Source: Perognathus longimembris pacificus
Lineage: Eukaryota > Chordata > Mammalia > Rodentia > Heteromyidae
Length of the DNA: 64,000 bases
Assembly (NCBI RefSeq): GCF_023159225.1
Contig: NC_063170.1
Span: forward strand, 61,540,208-61,604,207
Direction of reading: 5' to 3'
Shown: positions 36,621 to 48,879 of the stretch, piece by piece
Layout of the letters: each line of letters begins with the position of its first letter
How positions within the stretch are numbered: position 1 is the stretch's first letter
Notes under the pieces: model-generated
Told to the model about the DNA's origin: nothing
The model's input: the letters and a program-made list of their open reading frames with translations, nothing else
Database searches by the model: none
Position numbers and translations under genes: made by a program

Positions 36621-37077
36621 ATTATTATATATAGTAATAGATGGGATACCACTCCCTAACCTAGTATTTGTTACATGGATTTTCCTTCTTTTTCCTAGAT
36701 GGTTAAGAGTGTAGATGTTTCAACTGTGGTCCAAGGATAGGCACATAAACTGTCTTGGTCACAAGATTGATTCTAATGTGGGTACCTGACTCATTTTTGG
36801 CCACTGAGACTTAATTCTCAAAACCAATGTTTGGAAAGAGAAGTTGGACAAATGTATACTTGGAGCAGATGGCCAGGGTACATTCTCAAAGCCATACACA
36901 TGAACTTTTCAGTATGTCAATATTGTTATTGTTGTATGCTTTGTTTGGAAGTGATTTTTAGTTACTTGGTGGATGAATGGTAACAACTGTTTTACATTTG
37001 CTAAAATAATAGATTTTAACAATTTAGCCATATCTCAAAAATACTTGTTTATTCTCTGATAAAATAGAACCTATTAT
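36621..37077. other. Non-genic DNA, nothing recognised
   Basis: AT-rich unique sequence between a MIR and a pyrimidine tract. Confidence 0.6.
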
Positions 37078-37332
37078 CTTTCCATTCTCCCTTCCTCTAT
37101 TTTACCCTCTTTTCCTCTTTCCTTCCCTCTTTCCCTCCATTTGTCCCAGTCACTTCTTCTCTCTCTTTCTTCTTTCTTTCCTCCTTTCTCTTCTTCCTGT
37201 CTGTCTCTCAATCTCCTCCCCTTCCCTTTCTTTCTTTCCTCTCTCTTGCATTACCTTCCCATCCATTCCCCCTCCTTTCCCTTCCTTTCTCTTCCTTTCC
37301 CTTCCTTTCTCCTCTTTTGCCTTTCCTTTCTG
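37078..37332. repeat. Polypyrimidine tract, about 250 bp
   Basis: Almost pure C/T with CTTT, CCTT and TTCC sub-repeats. The 81-codon Ser/Phe/Pro-rich frame across it is a product of composition. Confidence 0.95.
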
Positions 37333-37816
37333 GACTCAGAGATCAAAGTAATTATAACAATCTATCATTTTACTCTTTCAGTATAGATGATGAAATTCAT
37401 GCTAAGGTTTTGTTAGAGGATGTGAAATTCATGTTAATTCTGAAGAAAAAAGTAAATATCTCTATTTTTTCCATAGGACAGAAATTTGTCCTAAGTGAAC
37501 TGTGGGGGAGTCACATAAAGAGTTACAAAGAAAGAATTAGAAGTCAGACTTCCTGCACATGACATACATTTTCTTGTGCATTTATGCTTTAAGCAGGCCA
37601 TTTTGTTTGTATTACATGAATTCAAATGAGTATAATTTCTCAGTTGAAAGCAGGATATAGCCACAGATGTATATATTTTGTACACAGTACCTAATTATAC
37701 ACATAAAAATAATAGCACCTGCTTAAATGCAGGTAATAGTTTAATCTTGCTGTAAAAATACTTGCTAGCATTTTCAAATACACAGGATGCTTTGAGTGGC
37801 TCTGCAACTGCTACTG

Positions 37817-37820
<4 letters not shown>

Positions 37821-37852
<32 letters not shown>
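37821..37852. repeat. (CA)n microsatellite
   Basis: A pure CA array of about 16 units. Confidence 0.97.
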
Positions 37853-37854
<2 letters not shown>

Positions 37855-37929
37855 AAACCACACAAATGCACACAAACACCTTTACCTGAATTCCTTTGCA
37901 CTTATATCAAATAAAGTTGAGATGACTTT

Positions 37930-38025
37930 GGAATGGTGTCAGTGACTTTGAAATGTTACTTCACTGGTGTGTTCCTCAGTTTCCTCATTTGTAATATGAT
38001 TACACTATTAGTGATTTTAGCTTGA
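37930..38025 (-). repeat. MIR SINE, minus strand
   Basis: 'gtgttcctcagtttcctcatt' (split in the consensus as 'ctcagtttcctcat') followed by 'tgtaatatgattacac' is the reversed MIR core. Confidence 0.7.
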
Positions 38026-39209
38026 CAATTCAATCAAAGCAGCCAGGGCCTCTGAGGAATGTACACCGGACCTGGCATGAAATAACTTTGTCTGCTCAGG
38101 TCCTGCTCATAGTTTGGACCTGAAATGTGTCTCAAAGGCCTCTGTGTGGAAGGTTGGGCAGCTTGGGCATAGGAAGAAGATGGATCCTTTAGGATATAGG
38201 AAGGTTTTGGTCATGAAAGGCGTGTCTAGAAGCACATCATGGAGTGCATGTAATGGCTGTGAGGCGAAGGGAACTCCTTCACTATGAACTCCATCCATGA
38301 TGGATTGTGTTACCAGAGATCAAAAGAAACAGGTCAGAACCCATTATTTTGGTCCCGAACCCCCAACAATGCTAACACAAGTTGATGTTCTCAGTATTTC
38401 TTACAGTAACTGAAAGTATGCCAAATACAAGCTTACAACAACAAAAAATATCCTGGAGTGAATGGTTTAACCAATGAGTATTTCTATTCCTCTAGAGGCT
38501 GAGAAGTTCAAAGTCAACGTGTCTGAACCTTTGGTTTCTGGCTTCACTTCCTGGCTTGCAGATGACTTGGATCTTTACGTATCCTCACATGACCATTCCT
38601 GTGAGCTCTTGTGGGGAGAAAGGGAAATCTCTCTTTCCCTCCGTTTTACAAGGTCACTAATTCTATTATAGGGGATTCTCCATGTGCCATTTTCTAATCT
38701 GAATTATCACCCAAGGACTCATTCCAAATCCCATCACACAGGGGCTAATGCCTCAGCCTATGATTTGGGAAGATATAAATATTCACAGAGTATAATAAGT
38801 GTTCATTATGGCCTACTGTTCATTCTTATATTATTACCATTTCGTGGCTGTGTTGTTGTTGAGCTCAGAATTAAATCTTTGCATATGCTGGCTCTTTAGA
38901 AGCATTTGCATCCTTTCATAGGCTTATCACGCCCTGTTTACAAGCCGGGGGTTTTGATGAGGTATTTTGTCATGTAACACACTACACAATAAAAGTGAGG
39001 AGTACGTGTCTGAAATGGCTAACAACCACACGGTGATCTATGTGTGTGATAACAGTACAGTTTAAAAATAAAGAGAAGTCTTTACTTCTGAAAAAGTGAG
39101 CTACAATTTTAGGAAGCGAGCAAGTTCATTAGTTTCTTTTAATGACCTAACAAACAACATTTCACAGCCCTATAGTCTTCCATTGGGAACTCTAAATAAG
39201 AATATTAAG

Positions 39210-39210
<1 letters not shown>
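38026..39210. other. Non-genic DNA, nothing recognised
   Basis: Short frames on both strands (63-71 codons) match nothing I know. No preserved repeat is visible. Confidence 0.55.

Positions 39211-39254
<44 letters not shown>
39211..39254. repeat. (TG)n microsatellite
   Basis: A pure TG array of about 22 units. The Cys-Val run in a 127-codon frame comes from it. Confidence 0.97.
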
Positions 39255-39255
<1 letters not shown>

Positions 39256-39728
39256 TGTGTCACAGCCCAGATTTTATTGGTATGATATGTAGAAGCCCCA
39301 CTCACAGGAGTAAGACATCAATCGGGGAGGGATCCTGTAGGGGGGCAAAGGGGACAGTTGGGGAAGGGAAATATCTCAAAATTATGTTGGCCAAGAACTG
39401 TAACCATATTGCTGTATTGCTCCAAATGCTAAGCATTGGATCTGAACCAGGCAGTGTACGTAAATTACAGAGTTCCTGAAGGGAGTTGTTGAAGTCTCAC
39501 CAAATTGAAGAGCAAATTGATTATTTTACTTGGCAATATTGGCATCTCTTCCATCGTCATCATTTTCTATACGGAAGAGTTTGCAATGTCTTTTACTTTC
39601 AGGTAGAAAATTATCAACACAATTCAATAGACTGGCTAGTTATTTTCTAGAACTATGCTTATTACACATTATGTTATGCAAATCATTTGAGAATCATCCT
39701 AGAATACAGAGGAGGTCTTGACCTTGTA

Positions 39729-39898
39729 TTTTCTTCTTCCTTCCTGCCTGCTGTCTGCCTTTTCCTCTCTTTCTCCATCCCTTCATTTCTCTCCTTCCTT
39801 CCTCCCTCCCTCCCTGTCTTCCTTCCTCCTTTTTTCCCTCCTCCCTCCCTCCCTCCTTTCCTTTCTTCTTTTTCTTCCTTCCTTCCTTTCTTTCCTTT
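39729..39898. repeat. Polypyrimidine tract abutting an ID-like SINE
   Basis: About 170 bases of nearly pure C/T with CCTT and CCCT units. It sits where the reverse A tail of the adjoining minus-strand SINE should be, so it probably grew from that tail. The 174- and 103-codon frames across it are compositional. Confidence 0.92.
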
Positions 39899-39900
39899 AT

Positions 39901-39982
39901 CAGGTTTTGAACGCAAAGCTTTGATCTTCCTTGCCTGCTTGCTCATCTGGCATTCCACCACTTCAGCTGTGTCTCCAGCCCA
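39901..39982 (-). mobile_element. Old ID-like SINE, minus strand
   Basis: 'caggttttgaacgcaaagc', 'tgcctgcttgctcatctggc', 'attccaccacttcagc' and 'gtctccagccc' form a reverse tRNA/ID-like monomer. Confidence 0.7.
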
Positions 39983-39998
39983 GCCCTTGTGCATTTCT

Positions 39999-40554
39999 TT
40001 TTTTTTTTTTCTTGCATGTTTTTTTTTTCAAATTTTTATTATCAAACTGATGTACAGAGAGGTTACAGTTTCATACGTTAGGCATTGGATACATTTCTTG
40101 TACTGTTTGTTACCTTGTCCCTCATGCCCCCCTCCCTCCCCCCCTTTCCCTCCCCCCCCCAGGTGTTCAGTTCACTTACACCAAACAGTTTTGCAAGTAT
40201 TGCTTTTGTAGTTATTTCTCCTTTTTTACCCTGTGTCTCTCAAATTTGGTATTCCCTTTGAATTTCCTACTTCCAATACCAGTAAACACGGTTTCCAATA
40301 TACTCAGATAAGATTATAGAGATAGTGTAGGTACAACCATAGGAAGGTGATACAAGAACATCATCAATAATAGAAACTACACATACACATAGGACGTTGA
40401 AAGTAGTTACAACTGTGATATAACAATTGTTTCCATATCATGGAGTTCATTTCACTTAGCATCATCTTAGGTGTTCATAAGGGTATAGCTATTGGGACTC
40501 TATGGTCTCCCTTATTGGGAATAATTAGTACAGGTTTAGGCAAGCCATAGCAGA
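39999..40554 (-). mobile_element. 5'-truncated L1 with 5' inversion and 14-bp target-site duplication
   Basis: The reverse strand shows the L1 3' end (40031-40075), a C-rich (reverse G-rich) tract (40127-40162) and upstream 3' UTR blocks to about 40480 ('catggagttcatttcacttag'). From about 40492 to 40554 the adjacent upstream L1 block ('gggaataattagtacagg') is present in the opposite, plus, orientation. The whole insertion is flanked by CCTTGTGCATTTCT at 39985-39998 and 40555-40568. The T run at the 3' end is split by 'cttgcatg'. Confidence 0.92.
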
Positions 40555-40568
40555 CCTTGTGCATTTCT

Positions 40569-41228
40569 AACTGGCTTTCAAGGGAGCACCCATTGTAAGC
40601 AATGCTGCCAAGGAAACATTCTGTGACAATGAATATTCTGTATGTGTTCTCTGACACATAGCTTCTGGTTTTAGAGGACTGTTCTGCCTTTGAAATGCAG
40701 TTAGTGCGACTGTGGAAATGTTCACTTTTTGACATTTAAATTTAAGTAACTTCAGGTAACTAGTGACTTGCCTACTGTGGAGTACAGCTCTAAGGCTAAC
40801 GAGAGTGATCTCAGCCATATCCCTTCCAGAATGTTCTCTTCCTCAACCCCCCACCCCCATTGGGCTCCCATTATATTTATCTGCAAGACTGTAAGGTTCT
40901 ATTCCTACAGGTTCAACTGCACTCACCCTACTCCTCTCCACCCAGCAATGTCCCTACCTAGGCTTCTTTCATGTTGTTTTGTATATTCCTTTCATGACAT
41001 TAGGTATCCGTATCCTTTGCTTAAGTTTCTGTTCGGAGAAAATTTCTCTGAAATCCTTTTCCTTGAATTCCATAGGAAAAGAATTCTAGACAGAGGAGTT
41101 AGTACAGAGGTGTTAAGGTTTGAAACATTTCAGTTTGTCAGGGAAGAACAAGATGTCTGCTTAGACCAGAGTGAAGTCCAAGTATTTGGCTCTGAAAGAG
41201 AATGGGAAGATAAAATTGGCAAAGTCTA
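40569..41228. other. Non-genic DNA containing the longest open frame of the window
   Basis: A 186-codon plus frame (40768-41328) starts here and runs into the LTR downstream. It has no recognisable domain, signal peptide or repeat and crosses an unrelated repeat boundary, so I treat it as a chance frame. Confidence 0.6.
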
Positions 41229-41578
41229 TTGTAATGAACTGAATATTTGTGTCCCCTTCCTAGTTCATGGTGAAATCCTAACTCTTGGTGTGGTGATGGT
41301 ATCAGGAGGTAGGGCCTCAGGGAAATGATGAGGTTGTGAATGGGATTTGTGCTCTTAGAAACTTACACAGAGAGCTTACTTCCTCTTTTTCTGTGTCTTG
41401 TAAAAATATGACAATATGGCCACCAGTCAACTGGGATGAGAGCTCTCCTCACAAGAATGTGACCTCCTTGTCACGTTTATCATGAACTTCTGTTTATTCA
41501 TCCAAATTATGCTAAATAAGGACTGTTTAAACCACCACTTTATGGGAATTTGCTTTAGCTACAGGAACTGAGATGCCA
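41229..41578 (+). mobile_element. MLT1-type LTR (ERVL-MaLR), plus strand
   Basis: The MLT1 order is clear: 'gaactgaatatttgtgtcccc', 'gttcatggtgaaatcc', 'gatggtatcaggaggtaggg', 'gtgaatgggatttgtgctc', 'tcctcacaagaatgtgacc', and an end block near 'ggaatttgctttagctac'. It is an old solo LTR with no internal coding sequence. Confidence 0.82.
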
Positions 41579-43454
41579 TTGTGAAATTATCTCCATTACT
41601 TAATATAAGATGGAAGATCATGGAAAGAGTTTTAAATGATTGCTAGGAAAAAAAAAGTCAAATTTAGTAAGTACAAAACCCCTGAAAACAGACCACACAA
41701 GTGTATAAACAATAGTAGTCCCAACTACTTAAAGATAATTTAAAAATTCAAACAATAGATTCTGGATAAAAATAGAAGACCTGCTAACAATAGCAAATAC
41801 CTTGTTCGCAATCTGGCTGGCCTCTATTTCTTTTTACTTTTAACTATTTTTCCCATATTATATAAAACCAGTATATATTATAAACTTTCTTTGATATTTA
41901 GTATAGTTTAAAGACAGTCTTTTAAATTTCATGGAAATTTGGGAGGTTATAAATAGTCTGATTTTATAAAATATTATGTCCTGTAGGAAAATATTATAAT
42001 TCTATTATACCTTTGAAATGTTAATTTCATGCTGGGATTTGGATAAACTATAATTATGTCATAATGATATTCACTTTTACAAGAAAATTATATGAATAGA
42101 AGATTTAACCATGTATTTTGCATATACTTTTATAATGGTTCTCTACTGCAATGCATTCTTTCTATTCACATTAAAAGTAGGTGAGTATTATAGTTCAAGT
42201 AAGAGAAAATTGTCTTTAAAAATAATATTTTCTCTATTTCCCATCACTTAAATCAGAAGTGTTGTACTTAATAAAGATTTCTCTGCGATTGGTTGCAGAT
42301 AATTCAGACTAGGTTAAGGAACAAGAGGTAAATATATGCATGTGTATATGTGTGTATATATATATGTTTGTGTGTGTTATGTATGTTATGTTATATTTGT
42401 CATATATATAAAAATACAGAGAAGATTTACCTTCAGGTTTTGGTATGCTCAGAGAGTGGATCATATCAATCAGAACTTCATGTTTTTCCTCTTTTACATC
42501 TGCTTTTAACTTTGCTGAAATATAGATCATTCTTGTCTTTTTCCTCTGTTAGCAAGGTTTCTACAGTGGCATAAATATCCCTTTTTTCAGTAAAATATTA
42601 GGTGGAAAGGTGAATTTCTTAATTCTTTTCTGGTAGTTCTCCTCAGTGTTCTGAAATTCCTTCTGTTTGGTCAGTCTAATACCAGATGAACATAACCAAG
42701 ACAAGTTAGAGTAAGCAGAGAAATGGCAAAGAGAAAAAAAAATCATTTAATTCACAATGTCAGTCTTAACCTTCCTTCCTACACGTTCATCATAGAAAAA
42801 TCAGAGAGCAGACATTAGGTAGAGAAGGTCCATAAAATAAACTTTAGTAGAAACACTTATTATAGGTGGTAGGATTGAACTTTCACTGCATAAGCACAAC
42901 TTCATAAAGGTTGTTGACTCACTACTGTATTTTTTTTTTTGCTTCAAGTCTATGGGTCAGCTCCACATGTCTAAATAGTTAATAGCTATTGGAGGCAGCC
43001 TCCTCTCTTGGAAAATGCATGAAACGAATAAAGATGGACATGCTCATGAAAGGCCTTAGCTCACAGCTGCATCAGTATCACTTTTGCCCACATGCTGTTT
43101 TGACAGATAGTAATGTGTTTAAACTTAACATGGATAGGATGAGGACATGTGTGCTTCCTACTTTGGTGACAAGTAATACAAGCTAATGTGACATAGACAA
43201 AGGAGTCTGAAATTCTAATTATGCTGAAAAGAGAGGAAAAACTGAAAGTGGAGAACTAATGTATCAGAGTTTGTTTCTACACCTTCTTCAGTGACAAAGT
43301 TCACTATTGGAACTCTTTTCTACTCCATTTCCAGTCTCCAAGAGAATTTTATTCACTTTGAGTAGAGCTTATTGTTAATATTTAAGAAAGTAAAGTTTGT
43401 CATTTTTATTTCTGTTTAAATTAAATTGTACACTTACATTTGTATTTCTTTAAT
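41579..43454. other. AT-rich non-genic DNA with a TG/TA-rich run
   Basis: No gene recognised. 42337-42420 is a mixed TG/TA/TTATG run. Small frames around 42309-42746 are on both strands and have no domain. Confidence 0.55.
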
Positions 43455-43760
43455 TTATGTTAAAATATTTTATTATCTTTAAATAGTTTTACAAAAGAAT
43501 TGCCATTCACCGAAGCAGTTTAATATAGTATGTCTTGATCAATTTCACCCCTTTCAACATTCTATCACACTGCTTTCAATACATCCTTTCCCTTACCTAT
43601 GTTAATTTTAGATAATGTATTTATTTTCGTTTTTACAGTTTAACAAAGCAGTTTATACGTACAATGCATCTTGATCATGTCAATACTTCAACATCTTCAA
43701 CCCCCTTCAACCCACCCATTTCCTTATATTTCTCAATTCTGTGGTACATACAATGAATTC
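43455..43760 (-). repeat. Two tandem partial copies of the dispersed pyrimidine-rich repeat
   Basis: The block at 43490-43590 ('ttgccattcaccgaagcag', 'tatgtcttgatcaatttc') and the block at 43636-43720 ('tttaacaaagcagtttatac', 'aatgcatcttgatcatgtc') repeat the same core, which also occurs at 17035-17260. It is probably the reversed 3' end of an older L1 subfamily. Confidence 0.55.
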
Positions 43761-46700
43761 TTGCCTGCATTTTTCTCCCTTCACCTTTTCCTTCTTCTAC
43801 TCCTCTCCTCTCTGTGGGTGGTCGAGTTCCTTTACAAAGTCATGTATTAGATGAATATAGCCATGTATGGCCTCCCATATACTTGAAGTCATCTCTCAAC
43901 TAGTTAGCGTTCCCACAGCAATGTTGTTCTATGGTATCATTTACAGAGTTAAACACAAGGAAAAGAATTCTGTGAACACACAGTACCAAGCAAATTGCTT
44001 TCGAATCGTGTTGGACCACCACTGAAGCTCAAATACTGAGAGAAGCCTGCACTGTTATTTTTGAGAGAGAAGTTATCAATACAACAATATTTCACATTAA
44101 AATGAGCACTTACGTATCCGTTTTAGTTTTGAATACCATACTTTGTTAGATGCTTTAGAGTAGTTCTCGGGATTCAGATGTCAATTTCTGATTTCTAATA
44201 GAAGGTTTTACAAAACCCTTGACTAATTTTCTGAAGAATATTTTCTAAACCTACAAAGGAAATGTAGATAAAGTCACCATTCATTCTGAATACCCTGGGG
44301 TTTGATTGGTTACTGTCATAACTTTAATATGAGTTAAGTGTATTTTTATGCAGTCATTTGGTAAATCATCACCGTAGATCATAGCAAATTACCCACCTTT
44401 GTTCTGCTTGATAGATAATATGTTCTAGATGAGCAATTAAGTATTAGTTATACACAGCTGCAGCTTGTTCAACAAATGCTTTTTTTTTTCAGGACACATT
44501 TCTTTCTTCTGAGAAAATTGGCAACATGTCTCATATAGATCTTTCTTGTACTGTTTTTGTGTGTGTGGTGTGGTGGTGTTTGTAGCTCTGAGAGTTCAAA
44601 GGACATTTGTGTGAAATTAAACAGGTAAACAATTTCATCTTGTAGAGGAGGTCTGATTTCACTGTATATAAAACAACAATGCATACTAAACTCATACATG
44701 TTAATACTGGTAAAATATGCTAACTTCACTTGTATTCTGTTGATTGACCTTATTAAGGTTCTTGTGAGGATCTCTTTGTAGCTATGGCAGTATATTTGGA
44801 TTATATTCTATGACATTACAAAGAATGATATGTTTGGAATATTGACTATATGATTGGATGTTCTTCTGAAGTAGGATTTGTCAAGTAAGATCACTCAAAT
44901 TTTTTGTTGTGGTTGGATGTCCTATACCTTAGGACATGTTGCGTTGCTTTTCTGTTTGGCCTTTCCTTACTACATGTCAGTAGCCTATATTCCACTCCTT
45001 TATAGCAAGTGAGTCATAACAGGCAAAATCACTATGCTGAATATTACTAATATAACAGGGTTTCAAAAAATGGGGATATAAGTTCTCCTTCTCTACCGTG
45101 TCAATTACATTTAAAACAGTTACCTTGAAATCTAACCAGAGAATGCAGAAAGCATTGAGGCCAATAGATCTCAACAAAATATATGAGTGAACTTGAGCAA
45201 CAATGAATGAACTTGAAGATGAATGAATTTGAGCAATAAAGGAGTAATTGATGTTAAGAAAAACGTTTCTGTCTCATTATTGAGGTGTTTATGTAGACCT
45301 TTCTAGGGTCTTAGGTCCTGTTCTTTAGGACTTTTCAGTTTCTTGCATTATTGATTCCTTTCTTTTCTCTCTTGTTATTGCTATTGTTATGATTTCCTTA
45401 ATAGCTATTAATTTAGGAAATTATATTGTTATTCTCTTTACTGTGTAAAATATCTCAGAGTAGATTCTTTTGTAAGTGAGCTCCATTATGTCTACAAGAT
45501 TTTAATTTGAGTAGGCATTTTCTGTAGATTATAAAGGCCTAGGGAACAAAGATGCTTTATGTCTGAAGAGAGGATGTTCTTGGTTTAAATGGCATAGTTA
45601 TTAAATGATCTCATGTCTCTGGTGTACCAGGTGGCTGAGATAACAGATGAACATTTCTCTGTAACAGTATTCTACCTTCAAAATCCATATAAACAATCTT
45701 GTGAAGATTTAGCTCAGGGTTCTCAAGCTGAAATTGTGTTGGAAATTATAGTAGAAGAAATGGGTTTAAGCTAGGCAGGGGGAAGTTTGTTGACCTCTAC
45801 TCTAAAGCCTCATCAACTTCCATTCTAGTTGATATCCTCTAAGTTTTTGCCTATAAAATATTCATCTTGTCTGTCCTTGGTCCTTCCTTCTCTATTTCCT
45901 TCATTGATTTTTTCTGTTACTGGCCACATATTGTCTCAATTAATTAAATGTCAGGTGAGAAGAGAAAGGAGATGTATTTCAAAATGAGACCATTATTTCT
46001 CTTCTCCAGAGCTTTACCCACTGTGTAAAGTCCAGTTCTCAGCAAGGTACACGAGGTAATTTGATTTCTGTCCACTGTTCCATCTTCTCACGACTTCCTT
46101 ATCTTCTTAGCCATCCCAAGCTATTTCATTTTCTAAAGGATCCTGGTATTCCCTGGATCCCTGTCTTGACATAGGGTCTGATTTCCTTCACCTTTTCTCC
46201 TGGATGGTTTGTTTCCATCCTTGACCTTCAAATTTGCATTGTATCACTATTTAAGTTCACTTATTTTCTTTTGAGGCTTGATTACCTATCAGATTGGAAT
46301 AGTAATGTATTCTATGTATTTTCTTGGTTCAAACCGAGGCTTTATGGTAAGATTGGCCTACCACTTCATTGTTTCCAATTCCTCTTACCAATCCATACCC
46401 ACAGTATTGGTGAAGAAAGACTGTAGAATAAATTTGAGTGCAATACACAGTAATTCTGCAAGAACATAGTACCTTCTGGAGTCAATTGCTAAGAAATTTA
46501 TCAACCTCAAAAATGTATATCTACCAAGCACAGAGTGTACCCTCAGCACTACTTATTTATAATAAAGTAATTTCCTTTGACTTGTAAGATATAAATGCAA
46601 CTAGAATATTAGACAAATGAGAAATACAAGAAAAATAATGAAAGTCCTGTACTCCTTGTAGTTAACAATAACCTTCCATTTTAACTAAAGCAGTCAACTT

Positions 46701-47939
46701 GCCATCATTTTCCTCTAGTGTTCATTCATTCATTTACTCACTCAAAAATAGCACACTGCTGTCAATGCAGAATATGAGTGCAAAATTTAATTATCCTTCT
46801 GAATAAATTCTGAAAACTCAGTATTACTTCTATACCTATATTTACAATACAGATCTGTGGACATAACTATAAATAAACACATGTATTCCCATACATATAT
46901 TCAGTTTCTTCTATCTAAAAGGTAATTTGTTCAGAATGTACCATTTGTTACCTGAGCACCTACTTTTGGGCTGCCTCCTATATGATACAATTATCAAATG
47001 CATTTTGAAAAGTGGAATTGTGTTTTAATGTAGGTTAACAAATTTCTGAATGTATTTATACTGAGAGTAAATGTGAGGGAACATAACATATTAAAACCAA
47101 CACTAACACTTGTTTCCAGAAAGATAACCAAAGCCTACATTTAAAAAAATATAGCCACCCTGGAATTTTCTCTCAGACTCATTCTACTTAGTCTCAGTAT
47201 GAGAAATAATGGCTATACTTTGTAGAGACCATAAACAGTTAAGTAGGTCCCCAGTGAGTTTTAGCAGGCTTAATGTTTTAGTGGGTTGATCCAACTGTCC
47301 CTGCCATATGGACGTAATTACAGTTTCCTCTACAGATGTCTCCTTGCTACTCCCTGCCATGGCCCCATCTATTCCACCTCTTGGGGGAAAAGATTAAATA
47401 TACTTTACATACTTTGTGCTATATTCCTGAAAAGAACAATCTGATGCAACAGTGTAAAACATGTGTTCATGACCTGCCACCACTCCTTACAGAAGACAGT
47501 TAGATACTTACTGTGACAGGAAGCAGACATTACAACCAGGTAAACCTAAAAGAGTTTTGGTCCATAGAAGAGCGAGAAATGATTGTTTGTAATTTTTCAT
47601 TATTTAGGGTCATTTTGTTTATTAGTAAATAAACATCTCTTTTATTTAACTATTAGTTTGATCCAAGGAAGTCTCCTCAGGGCTTTAACACTTCCTAAAA
47701 CCCCGCCTCTTAATATTGTATTGGTTACTAAATCTCACCATAGGCATTTTGGAGTGATATATTCCAACAATAGGAAGAAGATTTTGAGACATTCATTTAA
47801 ATTAAGTAATACATATGGTCCCCTGGATTAAAGGGATTGTATTGAATATATGAATATTTTTGTGTAGATTTATCTTTGAGCTGTTCTCTTATCTATTATT
47901 TTGTTGATTATTTAAAAATCATGCTTTTACTTTCTTTTT
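43761..47939. other. About 4.2 kb without recognisable gene, SINE or LTR
   Basis: I see no coding frame with a domain and no preserved SINE, LINE 3' end or LTR. A loose tandem of 'tgaatgaacttgag'-like units lies at 45183-45240. A CATT-rich run near 46724-46745 may be a reversed L2 tail. Confidence 0.5.
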
Positions 47940-48240
47940 GAGTTTTTTTTAAAATTTCGATTACATTTTAAGCTTTAACTGATATGTAAGTACAGAAACA
48001 TCCATATTTAGAGGCATAATGTGATGTCACACGTATATACATTGCATAATTTATCATTTCTAATGGCAAAAATATTCAAAATCCTTCTGTCTGGCTTGTT
48101 AAAATATAAAATACATAATTATTACCTAGTGTCACCCACTATACAGTGGCTACAGAATTTCTTGCTCTCTCTGTAAGATAGCATCCATTCCCTCTACCTT
48201 TTCCCTCTACCCGTTACCCTGTAGTTTCCTTGGCTACTCT
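47940..48240 (-). mobile_element. L1 3' UTR remnant (L1MA-like), minus strand
   Basis: The reversed order of a mammalian L1 3' UTR is visible: 'gtatatacattgcataat', 'tttatcatttctaatgg', 'attcaaaatccttctgtc', 'cactatacagtggctacag' and 'tctacccgttaccctg'. Confidence 0.75.
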
Positions 48241-48254
48241 CAGCTTCTGTGTGA

Positions 48255-48520
48255 TGAACTTTATTGGTGGTTCAGAGATTTGATCTCAAGGCCTTGTGCT
48301 TGCTAGTTAACTGTTCTAATCACACCAGTCATGCCCTAGCCTATTTTTATTGGAGGGAACACTTTAGTCTATTTTCAGACAGGGTAGTTTTTTTTTTTGT
48401 TTGTTTGTTGTTGTTGTTGTTGCCCAAGGCTAGACCCAGACTGAGATTCTTCTATTTCTGTCTCCTGAGGTATAGTAATAGATATAGGTATAGGTGACTA
48501 TAGGTACCACCAGATCTGGG
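48255..48520 (-). mobile_element. Old B1-ID composite SINE, minus strand
   Basis: 'gagatttgatctcaaggcc', 'ttgtgcttgctagttaac' and 'agtcatgccctagcc' (ID half) are followed by a T/GTT-rich linker and a reverse B1 half ending near 'accaccagatctgggcc'. Confidence 0.7.
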
Positions 48521-48879
48521 CCAAAATAAACTTTTTTAGATTCCACATAGAAGATACAGTACTTGGTTTTCAAAAGATAGAGTACTTGGATTTCATTTAG
48601 CATAGCGATATCTATTCTTATTTTTAAATAAATGGAGAGACAATCTCTTGATATTCTCCTTATTTATTTTATTAAACCCCTCAGAATTATTTTTTCCTCC
48701 CTTCTCCATTTCAAACACACCACCACCATTACAGTCTCAGGGGGGCAGGTACAACAAAAGAAAAGAAGAGGCAGACTTTGCTAACATTGTCCCAGATGGA
48801 AGTTAGTTATACCAACTTCTCTTTGTAGTGTGCTGCTAGTTATTTACAATTTATATTGGAATCACAGTGATTACTTTAT

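Noticed and set aside
39687..40211. 174-codon frame rich in Ser, Pro, Phe and Leu
   Set aside because: It reads through a polypyrimidine tract, an ID-like SINE and the end of a reversed L1. The composition explains its openness.
40768..41328. 186-codon open frame, the longest in the window
   Set aside because: It begins in unique AT-rich DNA and ends inside an MLT1-type LTR. No domain, signal peptide or compositional sign of coding was recognised.
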